A DNA stretch of 64,000 nt from Spongiimicrobium salis (GCF_043678055.1 NZ_JBHEQA010000002.1:620001-684000); one strand, 5' to 3'; counted from the first letter of the stretch, positions 8,462 through 17,275 are shown. The notes: generated from the letters alone by a model not told the origin. Translations and numbers: made by a program.

Positions 8462-9568
8462 CTAGAAACGCTGCTGTCTCCTTAATTCAATGGCACTATT
8501 GTCCATAAGGGTTACTATAATTTTATCATCAACATCAACCAATCCTCGTTGATATTTGGTTATTTCACAGAAATTGGAAAAGGTTTTTCCATTAAGTGCC
8601 TTTACTTCATCTCCTTGTCGAATCCCTTTTTCCCATGCCTCACTATCTACAACCACATGGCCCACAATAATAGCTCCATCGTTAAAAACAAAAGAGCAGT
8701 CATAGTTGCTTCTAAATTCGTCCAAAACGGGATTTTTTACCAAAAACATTTTTTTGTTCTCACTGAGAAAAAGACGATTGTCTTTCCATAGGCGGTTCCC
8801 TATCTTACTGCTTTGTATTCCATAATCGAACACTCCATTAATGGTGACTTTTTCTGAGGTAAATGGTCGTTTCAATACCTTTAAAAAGCTATTCTTTCTT
8901 TTTCCGTTGAAATCATATGAGCCACTATAGATCTCATAATCTAAAGGATTCTCAGAACTAGTGTCCAATAGTACTTTTTTGTTGATATCCGAAGAAGTTG
9001 CTCCGGTATCCAACAAAAACCGGACACTTTTTCCCTTTTCAGTTTTCAAAATAAGAAAGGGCCTTCTTTTATGCTGCAATTGCATTGGATGCATCAGCTG
9101 CGTACTCTCCGGGACAAAAGTCTTGGGGTACATGATCAGGTACTTTTCCTTAAAATCTATGGTCCAATTGAATTCTGAAATAATATCTACCCCCAAGACA
9201 CCATCAATATTATAGCAGCTGAATATCTCGCTATCTCTCGTTTTAAGAATACGATGTTTATTGATTTTGACAGATCCCAATTCTATTTTTCCACTTTTGT
9301 GATAACGTAATTTGCTCACCCTACCCCCTGAAGAAGAAACATTAATGGTTTTTCTTGTACTTTTCAATTCCTTTCCCACCCAAGAGAAACCTATACTATG
9401 ACTCGCTCCGGTATCGAATAAGAATTGTTTTTCAATACCATTAAAAATTATGGGAATAGTGATGAGCCCCAAATGCGTTTTAAAGGGTATGGTATCTTGA
9501 TAATGTCTCTGACCATTTGCACATAAACAAAAAAATAAAATAAATAACACTAAATACTTTAATTTCAT
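8462..9568 (-). CDS. Two-lobed aspartyl protease with C-terminal PDZ domain
   Basis: The 368-residue exported protein begins with a signal peptide (MKLKYLVLFILFFCLCANGQ). Two retropepsin-type active-site motifs are visible: DTGAS (Asp52) and DTGAT (Asp187), each after a hydrophobic strand, so one chain could form a pepsin-like pseudo-dimer. Residues about 300-360 look like a PDZ domain (AWEKGIRQGDEVKALNG). It should act in the periplasm or outer membrane. Such aspartyl protease-PDZ proteins are common in Bacteroidota, but its position, 7-12 bases from biosynthetic genes on either side, is unusual. A maturation or insertion role is an inference. Confidence 0.85.
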   Translation of the reverse strand: MKLKYLVLFILFFCLCANGQRHYQDTIPFKTHLGLITIPIIFNGIEKQFLFDTGASHSIGFSWVGKELKSTRKTINVSSSGGRVSKLRYHKSGKIELGSVKINKHRILKTRDSEIFSCYNIDGVLGVDIISEFNWTIDFKEKYLIMYPKTFVPESTQLMHPMQLQHKRRPFLILKTEKGKSVRFLLDTGATSSDINKKVLLDTSSENPLDYEIYSGSYDFNGKRKNSFLKVLKRPFTSEKVTINGVFDYGIQSSKIGNRLWKDNRLFLSENKKMFLVKNPVLDEFRSNYDCSFVFNDGAIIVGHVVVDSEAWEKGIRQGDEVKALNGKTFSNFCEITKYQRGLVDVDDKIIVTLMDNSAIELRRQQRF

Positions 9569-9580
9569 TGATTTACATTT

Positions 9581-10363
9581 TTACGAAAGGTGTTCTCCTC
9601 CATCTACTTTCAATACTGTTCCAGTAATCCATGCCGCTTCTTTCCGTGTTAATAAATATACAACGTTGGCTACATCTTCCGGTTGTGTGAGTCTCCCGCT
9701 GGGATTTCTTTCCAGAGCGTTTGCCTTTAATTGAGCGCTTCCAGGAATCATCTGAAACGACTTCGTATCTGTCATTCCCGCCTGAATACAATTTGCTTTG
9801 ATGCCCAAAGGAGCAAATTCCAAGGCAATATTCCTAGTAATGGCCTCTAGTGTTGCTTTCGCAGCGGAAACGGCCGCATAATTAGGCCATGCTTTACGAT
9901 TCCCTTCACTGGTAAAAGAAATAATACGACTATCCTCAAAAAAGAGGTTTTCTTGCACCAGGCTTTTCGTCCAATCATACAAACTTATTGCCATGGCATC
10001 CAGTGTTAGTCTAAAATCCTGATGATCCAGCGTTCTTTCTTGTTCCGAGAACATCGGTTTTAGGTTTCCTTTGGCTATGCTATGTACAAGCACATGTATA
10101 CAAGATTCTTGCCCTAGCGTATCTTTTATTTCCCGAATCAACTTCAGCCGCCTTTCAGGCTGTATGGCATCTTGGTTCCAACTACGGCATTGTACGCCAT
10201 AGTCCGAAATACGATGAAATTGCTGTTCTATGCCGGGCACGTCTGTTTTGCGATCTCGATGAACAATCAGGATGTTGAAGCCGTGTTCAGCTAATTTTAA
10301 CGCAGAAGCCAGTCCTAAACCACTACTCCCTCCTAGTATCAATGCCCATTTATCTTTTTTCAC
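9581..10363 (-). CDS. FabI-like enoyl-ACP reductase family SDR (YX6K type)
   Basis: This 260-residue short-chain dehydrogenase has the N-terminal GGSSGLG nucleotide loop (residues 11-17). The catalytic pair is Tyr162 and Lys169 in NYAAVSAAK, spaced Y-x6-K, and VHSIAKG (residues 93-99) also echoes FabI; both point to the enoyl-ACP reductase branch rather than the classical YX3K ketoreductases. It may reduce the enoyl product of the neighbouring FabZ-like enzyme using NADH or NADPH. It lies 68 bases downstream of the type III synthase and 12 bases before the protease. A ketoreductase role is not excluded. Confidence 0.78.
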   Translation of the reverse strand: MKKDKWALILGGSSGLGLASALKLAEHGFNILIVHRDRKTDVPGIEQQFHRISDYGVQCRSWNQDAIQPERRLKLIREIKDTLGQESCIHVLVHSIAKGNLKPMFSEQERTLDHQDFRLTLDAMAISLYDWTKSLVQENLFFEDSRIISFTSEGNRKAWPNYAAVSAAKATLEAITRNIALEFAPLGIKANCIQAGMTDTKSFQMIPGSAQLKANALERNPSGRLTQPEDVANVVYLLTRKEAAWITGTVLKVDGGEHLS

Positions 10364-10431
10364 GCTATTTTCTCCTTTGCTGTAGCCAACTGTTAGCTTC
10401 TATTTTGGATTTCGAAGTTAAAAAATAAATT

Positions 10432-11487
10432 TTACCAAGCGATTAAAACACGTTGTGCCGAAAAACCGGGACCAAAACTTAAAATCAAGCCTTGTTCCCC
10501 TTTGGGGATATCTTTTTCCAAAAACCGCTCTAAAACATAGAGCACAGTTGCGCTGCTCATATTCCCATATTGTCGCAAGACTTCCCGGGTATCGTCTATG
10601 TTCTTTCCTAACTTTCCAAATAACTCCTGTACGGTTTGCACAATTTTCTTTCCCCCGGGATGAAAAATAAGATGGTCTACATCTTTAATCGAAGTACCAT
10701 GGCGCTCCAGAAACGGATGGACAATATCTGGAAATTGTGCTGCAATAGTTTCAGGGACAGCCGGGTCAAGAATCATCTGTAAGCCATTATTTGTAAGGTC
10801 GAACCCCATAAGGTGGGTCGCGTCTGTAAAATGATACATTTCTTCTCCTATGATACTCGGGCCTTCGGCATCCTCTTCAGAAGATAAAAGCACACAGGCA
10901 GCACCATCGCCAAAAATAGCGGCACTTACCATATTGGCCATGGAATGATCATCGAGCTGAAAGGTTGCAGTGGGACTTTCAACGGCTACCACAGCCGCTC
11001 TTTTTCCAGGATTGGCCTTTAAAAAATTACTGGCATAAATGAGCCCGGAAACTCCAGCGGCACAACCCATTTCGGTTACGGGAAGGCGAACCACATCCTG
11101 TCGTAACCCCAAACTGTTGATCAAATAGGCATCCAACGAAGGAATCATGATTCCCGTGCAACTCACTGTAATGATATAATCTATGGAATCTGCTGTCCAA
11201 GCTGCATTGTCCAAGGCTTTTCTAAGGGCGGCATCGCCCAATTTCTTGACTTCTCGAATATAAATATTGTTCTTCTCTTCAAAGGAAGTTGCTGTAAACA
11301 CTTCTTCAATGCTCATGATGCCATACCGTCTATCCACAGCCGCTCCCTCAAAAATTTTAAGTACTTTTCTTCTAAAACGCTCATCTTCATCTGCCAACCA
11401 AGCATTTACAAAAGGTAAAATATCTTTTGTTTCCCGTGCATAGGGTGGCAACTCTTTGGCTACTGCTTTTATTTTTGTCATTGTCAT
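10432..11487 (-). CDS. Type III polyketide synthase (chalcone/stilbene synthase family)
   Basis: The 351-residue length is typical for bacterial type III synthases. The catalytic triad is complete: Cys142 in TEMGCAAG, His276 in IFHPGGKK and Asn309 in YGNMSSAT. The C-terminal SFGPGFS loop (residues 337-343) is the CHS-family signature. The enzyme extends an acyl-CoA or acyl-ACP starter with malonyl units and cyclises the chain to a resorcinol, pyrone or phloroglucinol. It starts 1 base after the methyltransferase stop. Together with the methyltransferase and FAD oxidoreductase it mirrors the srsABC phenolic-lipid logic of Streptomyces griseus. Starter and product are not readable from sequence. 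Confidence 0.93.
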   Translation of the reverse strand: MTMTKIKAVAKELPPYARETKDILPFVNAWLADEDERFRRKVLKIFEGAAVDRRYGIMSIEEVFTATSFEEKNNIYIREVKKLGDAALRKALDNAAWTADSIDYIITVSCTGIMIPSLDAYLINSLGLRQDVVRLPVTEMGCAAGVSGLIYASNFLKANPGKRAAVVAVESPTATFQLDDHSMANMVSAAIFGDGAACVLLSSEEDAEGPSIIGEEMYHFTDATHLMGFDLTNNGLQMILDPAVPETIAAQFPDIVHPFLERHGTSIKDVDHLIFHPGGKKIVQTVQELFGKLGKNIDDTREVLRQYGNMSSATVLYVLERFLEKDIPKGEQGLILSFGPGFSAQRVLIAW

Positions 11488-11488
11488 A

Positions 11489-12211
11489 TTACTGCTTAAT
11501 CGATGGTTGTTGTATTATCCATACATAACGGAATGCCCATTTCCATTTGATCTTATGTTTTTGTTTGGGCAATTGTTTAGCGAAGGCCAGCAATTCACTT
11601 TTGAAAAACCCGCTCATGATAGATACCAATCCATCATTTTTTGCAATTTTAGTTCTAATAAAAATAAGACTAAAACACTTAAAAAGATAATAGGCAATTC
11701 TGCTGCGTTGCAAATCATTAATGATTACCCCGATGCTCGCCAGCTTTACAAATTGACCTAAAAAAATAGGGATTTCCTTATCTTTAAAATGGTGCATCGT
11801 AAGGGTGCAAACTAAGATATCGCATTTTAAATCGGACGCTTGCAAATCCAAAATATCCTGCTGTAAAAAACTAATCTCGGGAAAAGCCTTCGTATGTTCT
11901 TGGGCAATTGCGATGGACTTTTCGTTTAAATCTACACCAATGAGACGGGCATTGATTTTTTTGTGACGGAGCAAGAGCGCTATTTCTTTCAACATTGTAC
12001 CATCTCCACAACCCATATCAACAATGGTATACTGATCTTTTGAATGTCCTTTAATCAGTTTTTCCAATGCGTTTAGTGTAATGCCGTTTCCATTGAGCAT
12101 GGCATTGGAGCGATTAATGTCCTTAAGGACTTCCCGCAATGTTGCCGAATCTACCCGTGGGTCATCCATCAATTCCTGCTCTGTACTTCGCTGTGAGAGA
12201 TTCTTTAACAT
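11489..12211 (-). CDS. Class I SAM-dependent methyltransferase of the type III PKS cluster
   Basis: The 240-residue protein has the SAM-binding glycine loop DMGCGDG (residues 65-71), a following acidic strand end at GVDLNEKS, and the LVCTLTMHH segment corresponding to motif II. This identifies a class I methyltransferase. The gene overlaps the FAD oxidoreductase stop by 7 bases and is 1 base from the polyketide synthase, so all three are co-translated. Methylation of a polyketide hydroxyl or ring carbon is the natural inference. It lacks a signal peptide and is probably cytoplasmic. Confidence 0.85.
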   Translation of the reverse strand: MLKNLSQRSTEQELMDDPRVDSATLREVLKDINRSNAMLNGNGITLNALEKLIKGHSKDQYTIVDMGCGDGTMLKEIALLLRHKKINARLIGVDLNEKSIAIAQEHTKAFPEISFLQQDILDLQASDLKCDILVCTLTMHHFKDKEIPIFLGQFVKLASIGVIINDLQRSRIAYYLFKCFSLIFIRTKIAKNDGLVSIMSGFFKSELLAFAKQLPKQKHKIKWKWAFRYVWIIQQPSIKQ

Positions 12212-13335
12212 GTTATGGGTTTCCCATGGGTCTTTTTAATTAATGTCTTTATCAATAATGGCGACTGGGTAACAATTCCCATAGCGGCATTGGACAATTT
12301 TTGATTCAACAGCAAACGTTGCAATTGTCGCCCTGTATAGAGCCGCTGTTTAAAGGTAATATTCCATAATTTTTCATAATCCGATTCCAGCATTTCCCGA
12401 CTATAGTCTTTTGCGCCATGAAAATTTAGAATTAATTCCGATGCAATCTTTGCACTATGTATTGCCATGGCCATTCCGTTACCACACAATGGATGAATGA
12501 GTCCTGCGGTATCCCCACACATAATAATATGGTTTTCAATAGCATTTTTAGGGTGAAATGATATTTGGGCTATACTCATGGGTTTTTCAAAAATAAGGGA
12601 TGCTTCTTTTAAAAACGCATTCAAAAAAGGGTTTTGGGCAACCACATTTTCATTGAAGTTTTCAATGTTCTTATGTGCTTTGAAAGTTTTATAATTTGCC
12701 AAGTAACAAAAATTTACCGTGCCACTTTCTGTTTTGGATAAGCCACCATATCCCCCATTGAAATTGTGCAGGGCTACAAGATTCTCCGGAAAGTCATATT
12801 CATAATGCGCCTTTACACCTAGCCAAGAAGATTTGTTTTGAATAAAATTACGTTCCAATCGTTTGTCCAGTTGGGCCCTCTTTCCGTATGCACCGATGAC
12901 TAATGGAGACAGGAAGGTGGTGTGCTCTATGCTGGCCACAGAGAATACACCATTTTGATAGTGCACCTTATCTACTGTTTCAAAAACAAAAGTAACACCT
13001 TGTGCAAGGGCTTTTCGATATAATAGATCATCAAATGCATATCTACTAATGCCCATTCCCCCTAAAGGCAATTTAGCTCTTAAGGATTTTCCTTTTACAG
13101 TGCTCAACTGAAACGTATCAATAGCGACGGCATTGGCTTCCTTGAGTGAAACATCCAGATAATTCAAATAGGGTTTGATTTCATTGGAAACGTACTCCCC
13201 GCATACTTTATGATGCGGATATGTTTGTTTTTCAAATACAGCAACCTGAAGTCCTTTTTTGCTTAAGTGCAAAGCGGCCGTTAAGCCTGCCAGTCCTCCT
13301 CCAATAATAATTACGTCATACGTACTTGCTTGCAT
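12205..13335 (-). CDS. FAD-dependent oxidoreductase (geranylgeranyl reductase/FixC-like superfamily)
   Basis: I prefer the ATG at 13335, whose product starts MQASTYDVIIIGGGLAG, placing the Rossmann glycine motif GGGLAG at residues 12-17. An upstream in-frame ATG at 13386 would add 17 atypical residues. A second FAD signature, MCGDTAGLIHPLCGNGMAMA, lies in the C-terminal half, and HHKVCGEY is typical of the family. Members hydroxylate, halogenate or reduce bulky hydrophobic rings or chains. In the type III PKS operon it would oxidise or reduce the polyketide product, as SrsC does in phenolic-lipid quinone formation. The precise reaction is unknown. Confidence 0.85.
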   Translation of the reverse strand: MQASTYDVIIIGGGLAGLTAALHLSKKGLQVAVFEKQTYPHHKVCGEYVSNEIKPYLNYLDVSLKEANAVAIDTFQLSTVKGKSLRAKLPLGGMGISRYAFDDLLYRKALAQGVTFVFETVDKVHYQNGVFSVASIEHTTFLSPLVIGAYGKRAQLDKRLERNFIQNKSSWLGVKAHYEYDFPENLVALHNFNGGYGGLSKTESGTVNFCYLANYKTFKAHKNIENFNENVVAQNPFLNAFLKEASLIFEKPMSIAQISFHPKNAIENHIIMCGDTAGLIHPLCGNGMAMAIHSAKIASELILNFHGAKDYSREMLESDYEKLWNITFKQRLYTGRQLQRLLLNQKLSNAAMGIVTQSPLLIKTLIKKTHGKPITC

Positions 13336-13449
13336 ATATTCCAAAATAACCCCATCATAATAATTACTCCTAGGTGGTGATAACAATCTTTGTGCTTCGT
13401 TTACTAAGTCGTGCTATAGTCACCCTACTTTCATAAAAAATGAAAACAG

Positions 13450-15429
13450 CTAGTAGTCAAGTAATTGCAACAACTCCTTTGTAAAACGATCTTTGGGAAG
13501 ATAATTCTTTTCCAAAGTTTTGGCAAAAGGTATGGGGGTTTCAAGACTGGCCACTCTTCGTACGGGACCATCTAAATATTCAAAACAATTTTCCATGACC
13601 AAAGCCGATATATCACTTCCAATACCACCAAAAAGGCTGTCCTCCTGAAGAATGATGAGCTTCCCTGTTTTTTTTACAGAGGCATAAATGCTATCGATAT
13701 CCAAGGGTTGTAGCGTGCGCAAATCAATAAGATCGGCTTCAATATTTGGATGATTATTTAAAGTTTCCAATGCCCAATGGACTCCGGCCCCATAGGTGAC
13801 AATACTAATTTGCGTTCCTTCCCTGAGGAGGCTGGCCTTTCCTAAAGGCAAGGTATAATAATCAACCGGCACTTCCTGATAAACACTGCGATACAAGGCC
13901 TTATGTTCAAAAAAGAGCACCGGATTGGGGTCATTGATCGAAGAAGTCAATAAACCTTTAGCATCGTATGGGAAGGCCGGATAGACCACTTTTAAGCCTG
14001 GTGTTTTGGTAAACCAAGCTTCATTGGTCTGCGAATGAAAAGGACCTGCCCCTACTCCGGCTCCACAAGGCATCCGTATAACAACATCGGCATTTTCATT
14101 CCAGCGATAGTGCACCTTTGCCAGATAGTTGACTATTGGGTTGAAACCGCTGCTTACAAAATCGGCAAATTGCATTTCAACAACCGCCTTCATACCATTG
14201 ATCGAGAGCCCCATGGCTGTGGATACAATGGCAGATTCACAAATAGGGGTATTGCGAACACGTTCTTTTCCGAAAGCCTCCATAAAACCTTCGGTGATTT
14301 TGAATACGCCACCATAATCTGCAACATCTTGCCCCATGATTATTAAGCTGTCATGTTGCTCCATAGCTTGACGAAGACCTTGAGAAATAGCATCGACAAG
14401 TCGAATATTATTCACCACAGAACCATGTTTAAATTCCTGATATTCAAAATTTTGAAATACATCACTTAATTCTAAAGTTTCATTTAATACAATCGCTTCT
14501 TCATTCGTAGCCAATAGCAACTGTTCATCAATTTCTTGCTGAATTTTATTCCGGATATCCTCAATAGTATCTTTGTTCAGAAGTCCTTCCTGTATTAAAA
14601 AATCTTCGTAATTCTGAATAGGATCTTTTGCTGCCCATGCTTCCATTAAGGCTTCAGGGACATATTTTGTACCACTGGCCTCTTCATGTCCGCGCATCCT
14701 AAAGGTTTTAAATTCCAACAATATGGGCCTAGGTTTTTTTCTTATATCTTCGGCTAATTCTTGGACTTTTTGATATACTTCCAAAATATTGTTCCCGTCC
14801 AAAATATGTGATTCCATTCCATAACCTATCCCCTTATCGGCTATATGTTCACATCGGAATTGTTCTGAAGTGGGCGTCGAAAGTCCATATCCATTATTCT
14901 CCACACAGAAAAGCACGGGCAAATCCCAAACGGCCGCTATATTCAATGCTTCGTGAAAATCACCTTCGCTTGTGGCCCCTTCTCCTGTAAAAACAGCAGT
15001 GACATGGGCTTGTTTTTTTAATTTATTTGCCAGAGCGATTCCATCGGCCACTCCTAGTTGGGGACCCAAATGGGAAATCATTCCTATGATCTTATAGGCT
15101 TGCGTCCCAAAATGAAAACTACGGTCTCTTCCTTTTGTAAAACCATTCGCTTTTCCTTGCCACTGGGAAAACAACCTATACAAGGGGATTTCCCTAGTCG
15201 TAAAGACCCCTAAATTTCTGTGCATGGGCAATATATAATCATTTTGGGCGTCCAGTGCTTTCGTAACCCCCACAGAAATAGCTTCCTGCCCAATACCACT
15301 AAACCACTTGGATATCTTCCCCTGCCTTAGGAGAATCAACATTTTTTCCTCGATCAATCGCGGTTTTAGGAGTTGTTTATAAAGTTCTAATTGAGTTTCT
15401 TGATCAATAGTCCCTGTGGTATACTGCAT
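13450..15429 (-). CDS. Fused 2-oxoacid dehydrogenase E1 alpha-beta, branched-chain type
   Basis: The 659-residue chain joins E1 alpha (residues about 10-320; TPP loop around GEGATSEGDFHEAL and ENNGYG) to E1 beta (about 335-659; EMQFADF and IITYGAG-like TPP-beta features). E1 decarboxylates a 2-oxoacid and loads the acyl group on lipoyl-E2. The length and layout fit the BCKDH/2-oxoisovalerate type of Bacteroidota. No E2 or E3 lies nearby. A promoter sits upstream at 15466-15498, and the PKS operon follows in the same direction 114 bases after its stop (64 bases if the longer start of the next gene is used), so it may provide branched starters. Pyruvate cannot be excluded as substrate. Confidence 0.85.
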   Translation of the reverse strand: MQYTTGTIDQETQLELYKQLLKPRLIEEKMLILLRQGKISKWFSGIGQEAISVGVTKALDAQNDYILPMHRNLGVFTTREIPLYRLFSQWQGKANGFTKGRDRSFHFGTQAYKIIGMISHLGPQLGVADGIALANKLKKQAHVTAVFTGEGATSEGDFHEALNIAAVWDLPVLFCVENNGYGLSTPTSEQFRCEHIADKGIGYGMESHILDGNNILEVYQKVQELAEDIRKKPRPILLEFKTFRMRGHEEASGTKYVPEALMEAWAAKDPIQNYEDFLIQEGLLNKDTIEDIRNKIQQEIDEQLLLATNEEAIVLNETLELSDVFQNFEYQEFKHGSVVNNIRLVDAISQGLRQAMEQHDSLIIMGQDVADYGGVFKITEGFMEAFGKERVRNTPICESAIVSTAMGLSINGMKAVVEMQFADFVSSGFNPIVNYLAKVHYRWNENADVVIRMPCGAGVGAGPFHSQTNEAWFTKTPGLKVVYPAFPYDAKGLLTSSINDPNPVLFFEHKALYRSVYQEVPVDYYTLPLGKASLLREGTQISIVTYGAGVHWALETLNNHPNIEADLIDLRTLQPLDIDSIYASVKKTGKLIILQEDSLFGGIGSDISALVMENCFEYLDGPVRRVASLETPIPFAKTLEKNYLPKDRFTKELLQLLDY

Positions 15430-15465
15430 AAAAGGCCTTATATTATATTCTTGCTAATTGCTTCT

Positions 15466-15498
15466 CAAATGTAACAAAAAGCCCAGACTAAAATCAAA
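15466..15498 (-). promoter_or_regulatory. Bacteroidota-type promoter for the E1 gene and possibly the PKS operon
   Basis: On the minus strand TTTG (15498-15495) is followed after 21 bases by TACATTTG (15473-15466), a perfect TAnnTTTG element. The leader to the ATG at 15429 is about 30 bases. No clear promoter is visible between 15429 and the FAD oxidoreductase gene, so this site may serve the whole minus-strand block. Confidence 0.6.
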
Positions 15499-15531
15499 GA
15501 TTCTATAACGGGAATCCATATTTATTTTTAT

Positions 15532-15539
15532 TAATTTTG
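15532..15539 (+). promoter_or_regulatory. -7 element (TAATTTTG) supporting start 15564 of the oxygenase
   Basis: TAATTTTG fits TAnnTTTG and would start transcription near 15546. This falls after the upstream start candidate at 15537 and before the ATG at 15564, so it favours the later start. No clear -33 element was found. Confidence 0.4.
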
Positions 15540-15563
15540 ATATGTACTAAAAAACATTTTGTG

Positions 15564-16514
15564 ATGAGCGAAATACCAAGTGTGGATCTTCAGGATTTTT
15601 TATCTGAAGACCCAAATAGAAAAAATAAATTTATTGTTGAGATTGGAGCTGCTTTTGAAAATATTGGCTTTGTAGCCTTGAGCGGCCATTTTCTTTCAGA
15701 ATCTTTGGTTCAGGATTTATACGACGAAATAAAAGACTTTTTTAATCAACCCCAAGAAGTTAAAGATGGCTATGAGATAGCCGGAATAGGTGGGCAACGG
15801 GGGTATACCTCCTTTGGAAAGGAACATGCCAAAGGAAAAAAGGAAGGGGACCTTAAGGAGTTTTGGCATTTTGGGCAATATGTGGAGAACAACCCTAGGC
15901 TGGAAGCAGAATATCCTCCCAATGTGATGGTGAAAGAATTGCCCAAATTTAACGTGGTAGGCAAGGAAACCTATAAAATGTTGGAAAAAACCGCGAAATA
16001 TGTATTACGGGCCCTAGCCCTGCATTTAAAATTGGAAGAGACCTATTTTGACCAATATATAGAAAATGGAAATTCCATTCTCCGCCCTATTCATTACCCT
16101 CCCATTAAAGAGGAGCCCAAGAATGCGGTCAGAGCAGCAGCACATGGCGACATCAATTTAATAACCCTCCTTATGGGTGCGCATGGCAAGGGACTTCAAG
16201 TAATGGACCACGAAGGAAATTGGGTAGACGCTATTGCCCGTCCAGATCAGTTGATGATCAATGTTGGCGACATGCTCTCCCGTTTGAGCAATAACAAATT
16301 AAAGTCTACAATACACCAGGTAGTTAACCCGCCCAGGGAACTCTGGGGCACTTCCAGGTACTCTATTCCCTTCTTTATGCATCCGATAAGTGAAATGCCA
16401 TTAAATTGTCTTGAAGAATGCATTGATCAAGACAATCCCAAACGATATGAGGATATTACGGCCGGTGCTTTTCTACATGAACGCTTGATCGATCTGGGAT
16501 TGATTAAAAAATAA
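15564..16514 (+). CDS. Isopenicillin N synthase-like 2-oxoglutarate/Fe(II) oxygenase
   Basis: The product is about 316 residues from ATG 15564, preferred over a start at 15537 because the family begins at the IPSVDLQDF motif and because a TAATTTTG promoter element lies between the two. The Fe(II) facial triad is His194, Asp196 (AAHGDINL) and His251 (TIHQVVNPP); Arg265 and Ser267 in RYSIPFF would bind 2-oxoglutarate. The enzyme is a soluble non-haem iron oxygenase of the IPNS/GA-oxidase superfamily. It is divergent from the E1-PKS block and might act on the same pathway, but the substrate is unknown and flavobacteria often carry it as a conserved solitary gene. Confidence 0.88.
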   Translation: MSEIPSVDLQDFLSEDPNRKNKFIVEIGAAFENIGFVALSGHFLSESLVQDLYDEIKDFFNQPQEVKDGYEIAGIGGQRGYTSFGKEHAKGKKEGDLKEFWHFGQYVENNPRLEAEYPPNVMVKELPKFNVVGKETYKMLEKTAKYVLRALALHLKLEETYFDQYIENGNSILRPIHYPPIKEEPKNAVRAAAHGDINLITLLMGAHGKGLQVMDHEGNWVDAIARPDQLMINVGDMLSRLSNNKLKSTIHQVVNPPRELWGTSRYSIPFFMHPISEMPLNCLEECIDQDNPKRYEDITAGAFLHERLIDLGLIKK

Positions 16515-16534
16515 TTCCTATTTTAAAACAAAAA

Positions 16535-16870
16535 ATGGATTTTATAACTATTGTAGCGACAAGATCTTTTGCACAACCTGATTTTTTACCAGGATTTTTG
16601 GCCACATTTGGGCTTTTGATTTTTTCTCTATTTTTTTTCTGGATTATTCGATTGCCTCTAAAGCGCCATACTAAAACGTATTTGGATAACTTCCCTCTGG
16701 ACCCCTTACATCTTGAAGAGCCTCAATACGTAACTGAAATGACCATGGTTTCTAATATTTCGTTGGAGCCTCCAATTTCCAGAACAAAAAAGTACATTGT
16801 GTATGCCCTATGTCTTATACTTTGTGGTATTCCCATGTCAAAACTGCTATTCTCACCTATGCTCTTATAA
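16535..16870 (+). CDS. Small two-helix membrane protein of unknown function
   Basis: The 111-residue protein has a hydrophobic helix near residues 16-38 (LPGFLATFGLLIFSLFFFWI) and another near the C-terminus (YIVYALCLILCGIPM). The middle is polar. No family is recognised. It begins 20 bases after the oxygenase and ends 2 bases before the SUI1 gene, so it is probably co-transcribed with both. Confidence 0.5.
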   Translation: MDFITIVATRSFAQPDFLPGFLATFGLLIFSLFFFWIIRLPLKRHTKTYLDNFPLDPLHLEEPQYVTEMTMVSNISLEPPISRTKKYIVYALCLILCGIPMSKLLFSPMLL

Positions 16871-16872
16871 AT

Positions 16873-17202
16873 ATGGACTTACAAGATCAATTAAAAAATT
16901 TATTTCCAGACCACACCCCTTCCGAAGAAGAGACTTCCACTCCTGAAAAAGATGCCATTTGGATGCAGGATGCCCCTATTCTCTGTAAGTACGAAAAAAG
17001 AAAAGGAAAACCTATTACCATTTTAGAGGGTTATACCGGAGCCGATGAGGATTTTAAAAAACTAGCGAAAGAAATTAAGACAACCCTTAGTGTTGGCGGG
17101 AGTTTTAAGGAAGATCGTATTATAATTCAAGGGGATTACAGGGATAAAATCATGGAAATTTTAAAAAATAAAGGCTTTAAAGTGAAGCGAGTTGGTGGTT
17201 AG
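16873..17202 (+). CDS. SUI1/eIF1-family translation factor (YciH-like)
   Basis: The product is 109 residues from ATG 16873; a frame extending 21 residues upstream would overlap the preceding gene and lacks family support. The C-terminal half shows the SUI1 fold: KRKGKPITILEGYTG, then DFKKLAKEIKTTL, and IIIQGDYRDKIMEIL before GFKVKRVGG. Bacterial YciH relatives bind the small ribosomal subunit and influence start-codon selection. An acidic N-terminal tail of about 35 residues precedes the domain. It starts 2 bases after the stop of the small membrane protein. Confidence 0.85.
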   Translation: MDLQDQLKNLFPDHTPSEEETSTPEKDAIWMQDAPILCKYEKRKGKPITILEGYTGADEDFKKLAKEIKTTLSVGGSFKEDRIIIQGDYRDKIMEILKNKGFKVKRVGG

Positions 17203-17275
17203 TTGTGTTAATTTTCTTTTGTCGTGTTATTAATAATGCTATTTTTATAACTTCAACCTAACAACAGCCAACAGT

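Noticed and set aside
13429..13445. Hairpin TTTCAT-ATGAAA between E1 and the FAD oxidoreductase as a terminator
   Set aside because: Only six weak pairs and, read on the minus strand, no T-run after it.
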